Assembly: GCA_035575925.1 (NCBI GenBank)
Contig: DATLXK010000050.1
Coordinates: forward strand, 1 to 64,000
Reading direction: 5' to 3'
Length of the DNA stretch: 64,000 bases
DNA from: DASWTL01 sp035575925
GTDB lineage: Bacteria > Bacteroidota > Bacteroidia > Sphingobacteriales > Sphingobacteriaceae
Position 1 is the first letter of the stretch. Every line of letters starts with the position of its first letter. Made by a program: the position numbers and the translations under genes. Below, in pieces: positions 50,213-59,106 of the stretch. The notes beneath the pieces are model-generated. The model saw only the letters and a list, made by a program, of their open reading frames with translations, was not told where the DNA came from and ran no database searches.

Positions 50213-53200
50213 TTGTGCGCTGCATTTATATTTTCCATCCAGTTTAAACCTGTACAAACTTACGTTGCAAAAAAAGCTGCGCAATACCTGTCTAAAGAAT
50301 TAAAAACCCGCATTGAATTAAAAAGCATTTATATAAAGCCTTTCAAGTCTGTAGTACTTGAAGGATTGATTATTGAAGATCAGGAGAAAGATACTTTATT
50401 ATCAACTCCAAGGCTTACTTTAGATATTACTGAGTTTTCTTTAAAAGATAGGAAAGTTGAAGTAACTACCGCGAAACTGGATAATGGTAATTTTTATCTG
50501 AAAAAATATAAAGACAAGAGCACTAATCTGGACTTTATTATAAATTATTTTGACACAGGTACTACCACACCGCGAACTACTCCCCGCAGGCCTTATGATG
50601 TCACTTTTCAGAAAATTGTTTTAAATAACATCGGGTTCAGATACAAGAACTTCCAGGTTAATAAACCTGTTAACGGAGTTAATTTTAATGATCTACACCT
50701 GCGGAACCTCAGTACAGTAGTTGAAAATCTTGACACCAGAAAACACCTTACCAAAGCGGATTTTTATAACCTGACATTTCGGGAAAAAAGCGGATTTTAT
50801 TTAAAAAATCTTACCACATCAGCAACAATTGATACTAACCGCATGGAATTCAGTAAACTATTACTTGAAACTCCAAATACACGTATATCCGATTATCTGT
50901 TAATGGAGTTTAAAAGCTTCAATGATTTCGGAAAATTCTTATCAAAGGTTAAAATGACTGCGAAGTTTAAGAATTCAAGTTTGAATTCCACTGACATAGC
51001 CTATTTTGCACCTCCTGTTGGCAATACAAAATTTGATTTTAAAGTAGATGGAACAGTAACGGGATTTGCAGATAACTTTAAAGCACGGGATTTAAAAGTA
51101 CGGACTGGAAAATCGACATACTTCTCCGGGAATTTTAACGTAAAAGGCCTGCCAAGAATCGGGAGCACCTATCTAGACCTTAACTTTAAACAGCTATCTA
51201 CCAGCAAACGCGACCTTAATTATATATTAACCCGGTTGCTTAAGGATAAAAGTCCGGCACTGCCTGCCATTCTGGATAAATTTGGCAATATGAATTTCGC
51301 CGGACGCTTCAAAGGTTACACTAACAGGTTTAATACTACAGGAGAATTAAAGACCAGACTGGGACGAATAGTTGCAAATGTAAATATGCTTTTGCAAAAT
51401 CCGGCAAACCCCGGTTATTCAGGAAGTGTAAAACTTTACGATTTTAACTTGGCGGAGCTTCTTAATAATAAGCTACTCGGCAGGGCCACCCTTGCTACTA
51501 ATATTAAAGGCAGTGGATTTAATATCAATAAATTATCTGAAAATTTTAAAATTGATGCTACCTATTTTGATTTTAAAGGATATCGATATAACAACATATT
51601 AGCTAACGGAACTTTTAATAATAAACTGTTCAATGGGAATATTAAAATAAACGACAGAAACATCAAGCTAAATTTTAATGGCGGTATTAATTTAAATCCT
51701 GCATTACCTGTATTTAATTTCACTGCAAGCATTAGAGGTGCAAACCTTCATGTTTTAAACTTAGCTAAAGAAAAGCTCCAGATTGATGCCGATATAAATA
51801 CAAATTTCTCAGGAAACGATTTGGATAATTTGCAGGGACGCCTTGAAATCCGAAAGGCCCGGATTACTGATTCCAAGAGCTCTTATGTTATAGATGCAGT
51901 AACATTAAGTGCAACCGGATTAGGTAACAATCGCGCACTTGTAATTAATTCTGATGTTGTGGATGCAAGTATAACCGGTCAATATCATCTTAAAACATTA
52001 CCTGCTTATTTTAAATCTGTAGTAAAGAGTTATATCCCTTCTATGGATCTAAAAGTTGGAAAATATCAGCCTCAGAATTTCAGCTTTAAGCTTAACATTA
52101 AAAACTTTGAACCTCTACGAGTATTATTAGCTCCTGAATTAAAAATACCCGAACCTGCAATTCTTAATGGCCGTTTTATTTCTTCAGCTGGTACTGCTAC
52201 ATTAAATGGTTTTGCACCGTTGGTTCAGTACAAGAATATTAAAATCCATAATTTGATCATTGACGAAAGCACAACGGCCAGGGCAATGAATATATTTATC
52301 ACTTCAGACAGGGTTGATCTGTCAGAAACCTTATTTATTCAGAATGTAAACATTGCGAATATTTTAAGGAATGATAGTTTAAACTTAAATATAAAATTAG
52401 CTGATAAAGATGCGGTTAATCAATTAGACTTAAATGCCCTTGTAGAATTCAATACCAAATCATTTGCAAACTTAAGTTTGCTTCCATCCGATGTGATTAT
52501 TAATAGGGAGATGTGGAGAATACAGGATCAAGTAAGACTAGGATACAATAAAGGGAAATTTACAATAGAAAATTTTGAGCTATTCAGGGATAATCAATTA
52601 CTCACTATAAACGGAATAATATCCAATAGTCCTCAGGACTATTTAACCGTAGGTTTTAACAAATTCAGACTAACTACATTAAATCCATTAACAAAAAGTT
52701 TAGGCATCACCTTGGGAGGTGAATTAAACGGCGATGTACAAATAGCGGCACTGACCAAGACACCACATTTTGATGGAAAAATACGTGTGGATAGTTTAAT
52801 GTATAACAATATACCTATTGGGGATCTTACTTTAAAAGCTGGTTTTGATAATGCTACAAAACTGGTGGATGTTGATGCTGTAATTATTAAATCCGGAAAC
52901 GAAACATTGGATATAAAAGGCACATACAACGCCAATTTAAATGCAAGAACGCTGGATCTTGACATGAAATTAAGAGAAAACGAGATCATTCTCTTTCAAC
53001 CATTTCTTAAAACGCTGGTTTCAAATATGACTGGTACCGCAACAGCAGATCTTAAAGTAAGCGGCAAAATTAATGCACCACGGATAGACGGAACTTTAAG
53101 TCTGAATAATGCAGCTATGACCATTATCTATCTTAAAACCAACTATCATATTACAGATGAGCTAAAGATTGAAAACACCATAATAAAGCTTGATGATATT

Positions 53201-54607
53201 ATTATAAAAGATATAAAGGAAAATCAGGCAATTGTTAATGGTATAGTTGATATGCGCAACCCTAAGGTTCCAATTGTTAATCTTACCATAGAAGCCGAGC
53301 AATTTCAGACGCTTAATACTACCGCCAAAGACAACCCTTTATATTACGGAGTGGCTTATGGTACCGGAACATTCCGTTTTAATGGCCCTACCGATAATAT
53401 GAATATTAATATTAACGCTAAAACTGAAGCCGGCACTGTGTTTACAATACCCTTAAATGCGGCGGAAAAGGTTGGAAAAAACGATTTCATCACGTTCGTA
53501 GCTAAAGATTCATCTCTAACAAAAAAGCCTGAAACGTCTTTTAAAGGTTTAGTGATGAATTTTGATCTGGTAGTAGATGAGGAATCAGAGGTTAATATTA
53601 TTACCGATCTTGGAAAACTATCAGGACGTGGAGACGCTGCTCTAAACCTTAATATTACAAGTTTAGGCGATTTTGTAATGAAGGGTGATTACCTAATCTC
53701 AGAAGGAAGTTTCAATTTTACTGCTCAGGATTATATAAACAAGGTATTTGATATTAGCCAGGGTGGTTCCATCCGCTGGACAGGAGACCCTACATTGGCC
53801 CTTATAAATTTGAGAGCAATTTATGGCGTTAGAACAAGTGTAACACCATTATATCAGGCCGCTAACCGCCAGGCCGATAACAACAATGTATTATCACAGG
53901 CTGTAATAAATTTAACAGGTTCTATATTAAGGCCTAACATCAGTTTCGACATTAACTTTCCCGCAAATGCCTATATAAAAGACGAGTTACAAAGCTATTT
54001 ATCAGATGTTAACAATCTAAACCAACAGGCACTTAGTTTAATAGTAAGAAGAACATTTGCATCTGGTTCAGGCAATCTTAATATCCAGCAACAAGCAACT
54101 AACACAGTTCTTAGTGCCGGAGCCGAACTTGCATTCAATCATATAAATACCATTCTGGCACAATCATTAAGCCTTGAGACTGTTGACTTTAACATTCGCA
54201 ATTTTAATGATGCTAGTGCTTCGATCCGGTTTTTAAATGAACGCTTAATTATAACCGGAGGAGTTTCTGATCGCTATGCAAATAGTCAGCAATTCAGGCT
54301 TCCCGGATCAAGCGGGGCAGTATCACGTGATATTGAGGCTTTATATCTCGTTAAAAAAGACGGAACATTAACTCTCAGGGCATCTAACAGGCCCAACAAT
54401 AGAAATTTTCTCAATCTTAATGATAAAGATAATGAGAATGTAAGTGCTTTAGGTCTTGTTTATCGTCAGGATTTCGATAATCTAAATGAATTTTTGCAGT
54501 TACTTATAGGAAGAAAAAGACGGGAAGACAGAGGGGTACCACCACCCATACAGACTCCTAAACCACCGGCAATAAACACTCCAACAGCTTCAAAAAGTCC
54601 TGATTAA
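50213..54607 (+). CDS. tamB: TamB/DUF490 translocation-assembly module protein
   Basis: This very large envelope protein (at least 1464 aa) belongs to the AsmA-like/TamB superfamily of bridge proteins between inner and outer membranes, thought to move lipids or assist barrel assembly. The C-terminal third carries the TamB signature (GKLSGRGDAALNLNI, GDYLISEGSFNFTAQDYINK, NLRAIYGVRTSV, YIKDELQSYLSDVNNLNQQALSL). The body is repetitive beta-strand sequence. The first usable start is a TTG at 50213, but a membrane anchor (KLLTITLWVIATLLILCAAF) is encoded in frame from about 50160, so the true start is probably upstream with a non-standard codon, or a frameshift is present. Confidence 0.88.
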   Translation: MCAAFIFSIQFKPVQTYVAKKAAQYLSKELKTRIELKSIYIKPFKSVVLEGLIIEDQEKDTLLSTPRLTLDITEFSLKDRKVEVTTAKLDNGNFYLKKYKDKSTNLDFIINYFDTGTTTPRTTPRRPYDVTFQKIVLNNIGFRYKNFQVNKPVNGVNFNDLHLRNLSTVVENLDTRKHLTKADFYNLTFREKSGFYLKNLTTSATIDTNRMEFSKLLLETPNTRISDYLLMEFKSFNDFGKFLSKVKMTAKFKNSSLNSTDIAYFAPPVGNTKFDFKVDGTVTGFADNFKARDLKVRTGKSTYFSGNFNVKGLPRIGSTYLDLNFKQLSTSKRDLNYILTRLLKDKSPALPAILDKFGNMNFAGRFKGYTNRFNTTGELKTRLGRIVANVNMLLQNPANPGYSGSVKLYDFNLAELLNNKLLGRATLATNIKGSGFNINKLSENFKIDATYFDFKGYRYNNILANGTFNNKLFNGNIKINDRNIKLNFNGGINLNPALPVFNFTASIRGANLHVLNLAKEKLQIDADINTNFSGNDLDNLQGRLEIRKARITDSKSSYVIDAVTLSATGLGNNRALVINSDVVDASITGQYHLKTLPAYFKSVVKSYIPSMDLKVGKYQPQNFSFKLNIKNFEPLRVLLAPELKIPEPAILNGRFISSAGTATLNGFAPLVQYKNIKIHNLIIDESTTARAMNIFITSDRVDLSETLFIQNVNIANILRNDSLNLNIKLADKDAVNQLDLNALVEFNTKSFANLSLLPSDVIINREMWRIQDQVRLGYNKGKFTIENFELFRDNQLLTINGIISNSPQDYLTVGFNKFRLTTLNPLTKSLGITLGGELNGDVQIAALTKTPHFDGKIRVDSLMYNNIPIGDLTLKAGFDNATKLVDVDAVIIKSGNETLDIKGTYNANLNARTLDLDMKLRENEIILFQPFLKTLVSNMTGTATADLKVSGKINAPRIDGTLSLNNAAMTIIYLKTNYHITDELKIENTIIKLDDIIIKDIKENQAIVNGIVDMRNPKVPIVNLTIEAEQFQTLNTTAKDNPLYYGVAYGTGTFRFNGPTDNMNININAKTEAGTVFTIPLNAAEKVGKNDFITFVAKDSSLTKKPETSFKGLVMNFDLVVDEESEVNIITDLGKLSGRGDAALNLNITSLGDFVMKGDYLISEGSFNFTAQDYINKVFDISQGGSIRWTGDPTLALINLRAIYGVRTSVTPLYQAANRQADNNNVLSQAVINLTGSILRPNISFDINFPANAYIKDELQSYLSDVNNLNQQALSLIVRRTFASGSGNLNIQQQATNTVLSAGAELAFNHINTILAQSLSLETVDFNIRNFNDASASIRFLNERLIITGGVSDRYANSQQFRLPGSSGAVSRDIEALYLVKKDGTLTLRASNRPNNRNFLNLNDKDNENVSALGLVYRQDFDNLNEFLQLLIGRKRREDRGVPPPIQTPKPPAINTPTASKSPD

Positions 54608-55809
54608 GGGTTTTTCATAATGGTGTGACCCATTTTGTCGCGTTTAGCCTTAAGATATAACTCGTTATGGATATTCGATTTAATCTCAATTGCAATATTT
54701 TCAATAATCTCTAATCCGTAACCCATCAATCCTGCCCTTTTAGTTGGGTTATTTGATAATAACTTCATTTTAGTTATACCCAGGTTTCGTAATATCTGGG
54801 CGCCTATACCATAATCCCGCAGATCCATTTTAAACCCAAGTTGAAGATTAGCATCTACAGTATCTAAACCATTCTCCTGCAGGTTATATGAACGAAGTTT
54901 ATTAATCAAGCCTATTCCACGGCCCTCTTGGTTCATATATATAATTACTCCTTTGCCTTCTTGCTGTATCATTTCCATAGCCTTATGTAACTGAGGGCCA
55001 CAATCACAACGACATGAACCAAAAATATCGCCGGTAATACACGAACTGTGAACCCGTACTAAAACAGGCTCATCAGGCTCCCAACTTCCTTTAATAAGTG
55101 CAAGGTGTTGTTCACCCGTATTTAGCTGAGTGTAAGCTGATAACTCAAAATCACCCCACTCTGTTGGCAATTTTACAGACACTTCCTTTTTTATCAGGGT
55201 TTCTTTTGAGAGGCGATATTCTATCAGATCCTTTATGGATATTATTTTAAGATTAAATTGCCGGGCAATGTCAAAAAGATCAGGTAAACGGGCCATTTCA
55301 CCATCTTCTTTTAGAATCTCCACTAATACTCCCGCTGGTGCAAAACCTGCCATACGTGCCAAATCCACTGCTGCTTCAGTATGTCCAGCCCTTCTTAAAA
55401 CACCGCCTTCCTTGGCAATCAATGGAAATATATGTCCCGGACGGCCCAGCTCTTCAGGCTTAGTCTCGGGATGTACGAGGGCTAATATCGTTTTGGAACG
55501 ATCAGAAGCTGAAATTCCTGTAGTACATCCATGGCCATTAAGATCGACAGATATTGTAAAGTTAGTTTCAAAAACTGCGGTATTGTTACCTACCATCAGA
55601 TCAAGCTTCAATTCATGGCATCGTTCTTCAGTTAGAGGCGCACAGATCAGTCCGCGGCCATACGTAGCCATGAAATTTATTACTTCAGGAGTTGCATTAG
55701 AGGCAGCCGTAAGAAAATCACCTTCATTTTCCCGGTCTTCATCATCAACCACAATAATAATTTTTCCTTTTTTAATATCTTCTAAAGCTTCGTCAATCGT
55801 ATTTAACAT
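54604..55809 (-). CDS. ribBA: Bifunctional DHBP synthase/GTP cyclohydrolase II
   Basis: RibBA makes both riboflavin precursors, from ribulose 5-phosphate and from GTP. The 401-residue protein has the RibB half (about 1-205; VVDDEDRENEGD, RRAGHTEAAVDLA) and the RibA half (about 206-400; VRVHSSCITGDIFGSCRCDCGPQL with three zinc cysteines, and MNQEGRGIGLINKLRSY). Both active sites look complete. It converges with the tamB-like gene, overlapping it by four bases. Together with ribF at 29.8 kb it covers part of the flavin pathway. Confidence 0.96.
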   Translation of the reverse strand: MLNTIDEALEDIKKGKIIIVVDDEDRENEGDFLTAASNATPEVINFMATYGRGLICAPLTEERCHELKLDLMVGNNTAVFETNFTISVDLNGHGCTTGISASDRSKTILALVHPETKPEELGRPGHIFPLIAKEGGVLRRAGHTEAAVDLARMAGFAPAGVLVEILKEDGEMARLPDLFDIARQFNLKIISIKDLIEYRLSKETLIKKEVSVKLPTEWGDFELSAYTQLNTGEQHLALIKGSWEPDEPVLVRVHSSCITGDIFGSCRCDCGPQLHKAMEMIQQEGKGVIIYMNQEGRGIGLINKLRSYNLQENGLDTVDANLQLGFKMDLRDYGIGAQILRNLGITKMKLLSNNPTKRAGLMGYGLEIIENIAIEIKSNIHNELYLKAKRDKMGHTIMKNP

Positions 55810-55904
55810 TATTTTTTAATTATACAGGTATGCCATCTGGCCGGATGCAAATTTACTTATTGTTTCTGTGGAATTAATTGAAATGGCCGGGTGATGTAAT
55901 AAAT

Positions 55905-57344
55905 TCAAGATATATGCCCGGTATCTTTTTTGACAAACAACTTCTTAACCCATTGTTTATAAAAATCAACATCAAAAAGCACTGAATCAACTGTAGCTTT
56001 ATAAGTAAGAAAGGCACCTAATGGAGAAAGTACTATTATAGCTACCCACATTCCTATTTCTGGCGGTATACTGCCTTGTTTAGCATACTTCTCACCAATA
56101 GTTGAAATGATATGATAGATTAAAAAGAAAACAATTGCTGTAACAACAGGTAAACCTAGGCCTCCCTTACGAATAATGGCTCCAAGAGGTGCCCCGATAA
56201 AAAATAACACCAGGCATGATACAGCTAATGTTAGCTTACGATTATATTCTACCATATATCCTCGTAATTTGGCGGTAAAATCTTTCTCATTATTTACCTG
56301 GCTCTTTAAATTTTCCGTTATAGACCGGATTTCGTCCTGCGCATTTTGTACAGCCTGTAAACGTCTTTCTTTAGGAACAATCTCCAAAACATCATTTTTG
56401 TAAGCCCTTAACTGTGGAGACTGTAATTTTTTAAATTTTACAGGATTGGCAAATTGCTTATAATAAGGTTTTATATAACTGAAAACAGATTTACGCAGGC
56501 TGTCAGTTTTAACCTGAGTAGAATCATGATAATATTTTAATTGACGCATGTTTAACATGGCATAATTAGATTTAAACAGCGTTTCATCGGTACGTGTTAA
56601 TTTAAAACCTGACAAATCAAATTTCTGTTCTGACTGCTTAAACCTGGACCTTACAAATCTTTGCCGCGGATTGTAAACTCCCCGGTCGCCCTGTGTTTCT
56701 TCGTAACGAATTCCATCGGATAATATAATGACTAAATTTTTTGAATCGTCCGTTTGGTACATCCGGCCTTTTTTAGCTTGAAGTACGTTTATATTTGTAG
56801 CATTATTATGATCGTAGATTAAAACATCATGCAGGGTTTGCCCATCAGCATCAACTTTCCGAACCCGAATGGAAAACCCCGGAAAGCCATTGTAAAAGAC
56901 ACCATCTTTAATTAAAAAACTAGCCTTTTGATTGCGCACATCATATAATAATGACCCCATCTTAAGGCTAGCCACGGGAAGCATATAGTTTGAGAACAGG
57001 AAAGCGGATACGCTGAGGAATATAATAGCAATAACCAAAGGGCGCATGGCCCGCTGTAATGAAATTCCGGCAGATTTAATAGCTACCAGTTCGTAATTCT
57101 CGCCGAGGCTGCCAAAAGTCATTATAGAAGAAAGCAAAACTGCAAGAGGAAGGGCCATTGCAACATTTGTTGCCGAAGCATAATACAGCAATTCAAGAAT
57201 GATATACCATTCAAATCCTTTTCCAATCAGATCATCAATGTATTTAAATAAAAATAGCATCAATAAAATGAACATGACGATGAAAAAAGTCACAATAAAA
57301 GGCCTTATAAAGGCCTTCAATACCAATAGATGGATTTTTTTCAC
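55905..57344 (-). CDS. LptF/LptG family permease
   Basis: The 479-residue protein has the YjgP/YjgQ layout: three N-terminal membrane helices (about 12-115), a long periplasmic beta-rich domain (about 120-365), and three C-terminal helices (about 370-465; LFFIGAPLGAIIRKGGLGLPV is the family signature). LptF and LptG form the permease that extracts LPS from the inner membrane. Which of the two this is cannot be decided here. LpxB at the start of the window belongs to the same LPS pathway. Confidence 0.92.
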   Translation of the reverse strand: MKKIHLLVLKAFIRPFIVTFFIVMFILLMLFLFKYIDDLIGKGFEWYIILELLYYASATNVAMALPLAVLLSSIMTFGSLGENYELVAIKSAGISLQRAMRPLVIAIIFLSVSAFLFSNYMLPVASLKMGSLLYDVRNQKASFLIKDGVFYNGFPGFSIRVRKVDADGQTLHDVLIYDHNNATNINVLQAKKGRMYQTDDSKNLVIILSDGIRYEETQGDRGVYNPRQRFVRSRFKQSEQKFDLSGFKLTRTDETLFKSNYAMLNMRQLKYYHDSTQVKTDSLRKSVFSYIKPYYKQFANPVKFKKLQSPQLRAYKNDVLEIVPKERRLQAVQNAQDEIRSITENLKSQVNNEKDFTAKLRGYMVEYNRKLTLAVSCLVLFFIGAPLGAIIRKGGLGLPVVTAIVFFLIYHIISTIGEKYAKQGSIPPEIGMWVAIIVLSPLGAFLTYKATVDSVLFDVDFYKQWVKKLFVKKDTGHIS

Positions 57345-57371
57345 ATTGCAAAAATAGGGATTTAATTTCCC

Positions 57372-57752
57372 CTATGCGCCCAATACGCTGATCAAATATT
57401 GAACCTGATTATCCCAGATAAGTTTTCTTTCTTCAAGTGTTTCTTCGGTAGCAAAATCGGTTATTGATAAGGCCACATCATTTGTAAGCTCGTCCTGAAC
57501 AATTTCCATTTCAAAATAACACTGCGGGTCATCATCAAGCCACTTAAATTTTACAAGCTTATTTTCTTTTATAGAAACCAGTCTGGCACGCTGTTCTTCA
57601 CCGTCCCAATTGAAAGTATATATCTGATCACGATAAGATACATCATCCGCAAACCACTGGGCAAGGCCATTAGGCTCATTTAAAAAGGTGTATAGTATTT
57701 TTGGTGATGATTTCACCTCATACTCTATTTGAAATTTTTTCTTTTCTGCCAT
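57372..57752 (-). CDS. START-like (SRPBCC/AHSA1-type) domain protein
   Basis: The 126-residue protein has an SRPBCC helix-grip fold signature: FQIEYEVKSSPKILYTFLNEPNGLAQWFADDV at the N-terminus and a C-terminal helix NQVQYLISVLG. The family binds hydrophobic ligands or acts in regulation; no ligand can be inferred. It lies 27 bp upstream of the LptF/G gene in the same orientation, so the two are likely cotranscribed. Confidence 0.85.
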   Translation of the reverse strand: MAEKKKFQIEYEVKSSPKILYTFLNEPNGLAQWFADDVSYRDQIYTFNWDGEEQRARLVSIKENKLVKFKWLDDDPQCYFEMEIVQDELTNDVALSITDFATEETLEERKLIWDNQVQYLISVLGA

Positions 57753-57827
57753 ACCTTGAACTGACTTATCTTTAATAGCTTACTGGCTATTTTTTTACAT
57801 TTCTTTCTAAAGAAAGGTAATTTCAAC

Positions 57828-57835
57828 TATATTTG
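57828..57835 (+). promoter_or_regulatory. Candidate -7 promoter element for tRNA-Met
   Basis: TATATTTG matches TAnnTTTG on the + strand 112 bases before the tRNA. It would give a precursor with a leader that includes the palindrome at 57888-57910. Confidence 0.4.
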
Positions 57836-57887
57836 CAACTCTATAAAAAACTAATATTTGGCGGGGGTATCTGCACGGGGCGGTAGA

Positions 57888-57910
57888 GGATTTATATCCG
57901 CCGGGGCGGA
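57888..57910 (+). repeat. REP-like palindrome upstream of tRNA-Met
   Basis: GGATTTATATCC is followed by a GC-rich inverted repeat (TCCGCC-GG-GGCGGA). The order GGATTTAT(A)ATCC then GGGCGGA resembles the inverted REP unit next to the RAYT gene at 20.5 kb, so this may be a distant copy. Confidence 0.35.
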
Positions 57911-57947
57911 CAACTAGTTGATTTGCCAGGTTAGAAAAGATAAGTAT

Positions 57948-58024
57948 GGCGGGGTAGCTCAGATGGTTAGAGCGCAGGATTCATAACCCTGAGGTCGGCA
58001 GTTCGATCCTGCTCCCCGCTACCA
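57948..58024 (+). tRNA. tRNA-Met (CAT anticodon), elongator type
   Basis: The 77-nt cloverleaf includes an encoded CCA end. Acceptor GGCGGGG pairs with CCCCGCT (first pair G-U), the D arm is GCTC...GAGC, the anticodon loop is TTCATAA with CAT at 57982-57984, and the T arm is GGCAG-TTCGATC-CTGCT. It lacks the unpaired first base of initiator tRNA, so I call it elongator Met; tRNA-Ile2 with a modified CAT anticodon cannot be excluded. Its 3' half is overlapped by an antisense recombinase reading frame. Confidence 0.93.
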
Positions 58025-58511
58025 TAACGGGCAAGTCATAGTTTTTAGTGATTTGCCCCTCTTTTTTACTCTCAATAATGGCCTTCATAATATCAAAAAC
58101 GCGGATTGCTTCATTTAACCGGGTAGTTCGATGTTGGGTTCCATCAAAAGTCAAATTTTCTGGATACATCGAACTAATCAGCCTTCTTTTACCCTCAGGG
58201 ACACTTTGCTGATATATCTCACTTAGCCTGGAGAGCGTTCCTACGGCCTTGTTTATCAGAGTTGTCAGCTTATCGGCAGGACGGGATAAATCAAATAATT
58301 TAGCTTCTAAGATAGTGATGTGACGTTCACTATCACGTTTAATCAGATGATAATCGGCTGAGTCAATGTCGCCATTCAGGAGCAAGTCCCTGGCTTTAGT
58401 TATCTTGGTGTTGTAATCCGTTAATTGAGTTTTCAATTGCCCCAATTTTTGCGTTTGTCCGCCTAATCTTGATAATGAAGATACAGAAACATTATATAAT
58501 GGGTTCCTCAA
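57981..58511 (-). pseudogene. C-terminal remnant of a large serine recombinase ending inside tRNA-Met
   Basis: The frame encodes a coiled-coil and C-terminal tail (LKTQLTDYNTKITKARDLLL, GDIDSADYHLIKRDSERHI, ILEAKLFDL) like the last domain of large serine recombinases. The N-terminal catalytic serine domain is absent: a stop precedes the first TTG and the upstream DNA is AT-rich intergenic sequence. The last codons (MVAGSRIELPTSGL) are the antisense of the tRNA 3' half, as when an integrase gene abuts its attachment site in a tRNA. It is 5'-truncated and should be inactive. Confidence 0.7.
58029..58068 (+). terminator. Terminator of tRNA-Met
   Basis: GGGCAAGTCA (58029-58038) pairs with TGATTTGCCC (58049-58058) through one G-U pair, followed by CTCTTTTTT. 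It starts five bases after the tRNA and lies within the antisense recombinase remnant. Confidence 0.8.
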
Positions 58512-58589
58512 TTAAAGCCATTATTTAATACCTGCCTCTGTGATTTCAAATTTAAACATATAAGTATAAAATAATTATAATATTTAAAT

Positions 58590-58603
58590 ATATAAGCTTA
58601 TAT
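58590..58603. promoter_or_regulatory. Palindromic operator candidate upstream of mobile mystery protein A
   Basis: ATATAAGCTTATAT is a perfect 14-bp palindrome 35 bp before the start codon. A half-like ATATAAGTATA occurs about 30 bp further upstream. The adjacent gene encodes a helix-turn-helix protein, so autoregulation is plausible. Confidence 0.45.
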
Positions 58604-58638
58604 TTAGGTATTATTAAATATGTACGTTTATATTAATT

Positions 58639-59106
58639 ATGATGGACAAGCGGAATAAAAAACTTATTATCGAGCAATTGGATCAGAAATTTGCCAGCTT
58701 TAAAAATGCCAGCACTATTTTACGGCCAGAAAAAGGTTGGGTTAATGCCACAAGAACTTCCCTGAACATGCAGTTAGCCCAATTAGGGAATAAACTAAAC
58801 ACAAGTCCACAAGGCATCAAGGGTTTAGAGAACAGAGAGGCGAATGGAAGTATCACGCTAAATTCCTTAAAAGAAGCAGCCGAGGCTTTGGAAATGAAAT
58901 TAGTTTATGCAATTATTCCTAAAGATGAAACCCTGGAAAAATTAGTAGAAAGGCGTGCACATGAACTTGCCAGAAAAATTGTTATGCGCACTTCAGCATC
59001 AATGAAATTAGAAGATCAGGAAAACACCCAAAGCAGATTATTCAAGGCAATAGCAGAAAAAGCACAGGAAATTAAGGATGAACTTCCAAAATATTTATGG
59101 GATTAA
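58639..59106 (+). CDS. Mobile mystery protein A (helix-turn-helix)
   Basis: The 155-residue protein matches the mobile mystery protein A family. It has an N-terminal helical part (about 1-45, with GWVNATRTSLNMQLAQLGNKL), then an XRE-like helix-turn-helix (about 48-85; TSPQGIKGLENREANGSITLNSLKEAAEALEM), and a charged C-terminal helix. The family is found next to a Fic-domain partner on mobile elements and is thought to be its antitoxin or regulator. It overlaps the partner by ten bases, so the pair is coupled. Confidence 0.85.
   Translation: MMDKRNKKLIIEQLDQKFASFKNASTILRPEKGWVNATRTSLNMQLAQLGNKLNTSPQGIKGLENREANGSITLNSLKEAAEALEMKLVYAIIPKDETLEKLVERRAHELARKIVMRTSASMKLEDQENTQSRLFKAIAEKAQEIKDELPKYLWD

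Noticed and set aside
57774..57796. A hairpin with T-run (AATAGC...GCTATT) on the + strand upstream of tRNA-Met, resembling a terminator.
   Set aside because: No + strand gene precedes it; the adjacent gene is on the other strand. The stem is only six A/T-rich base pairs.
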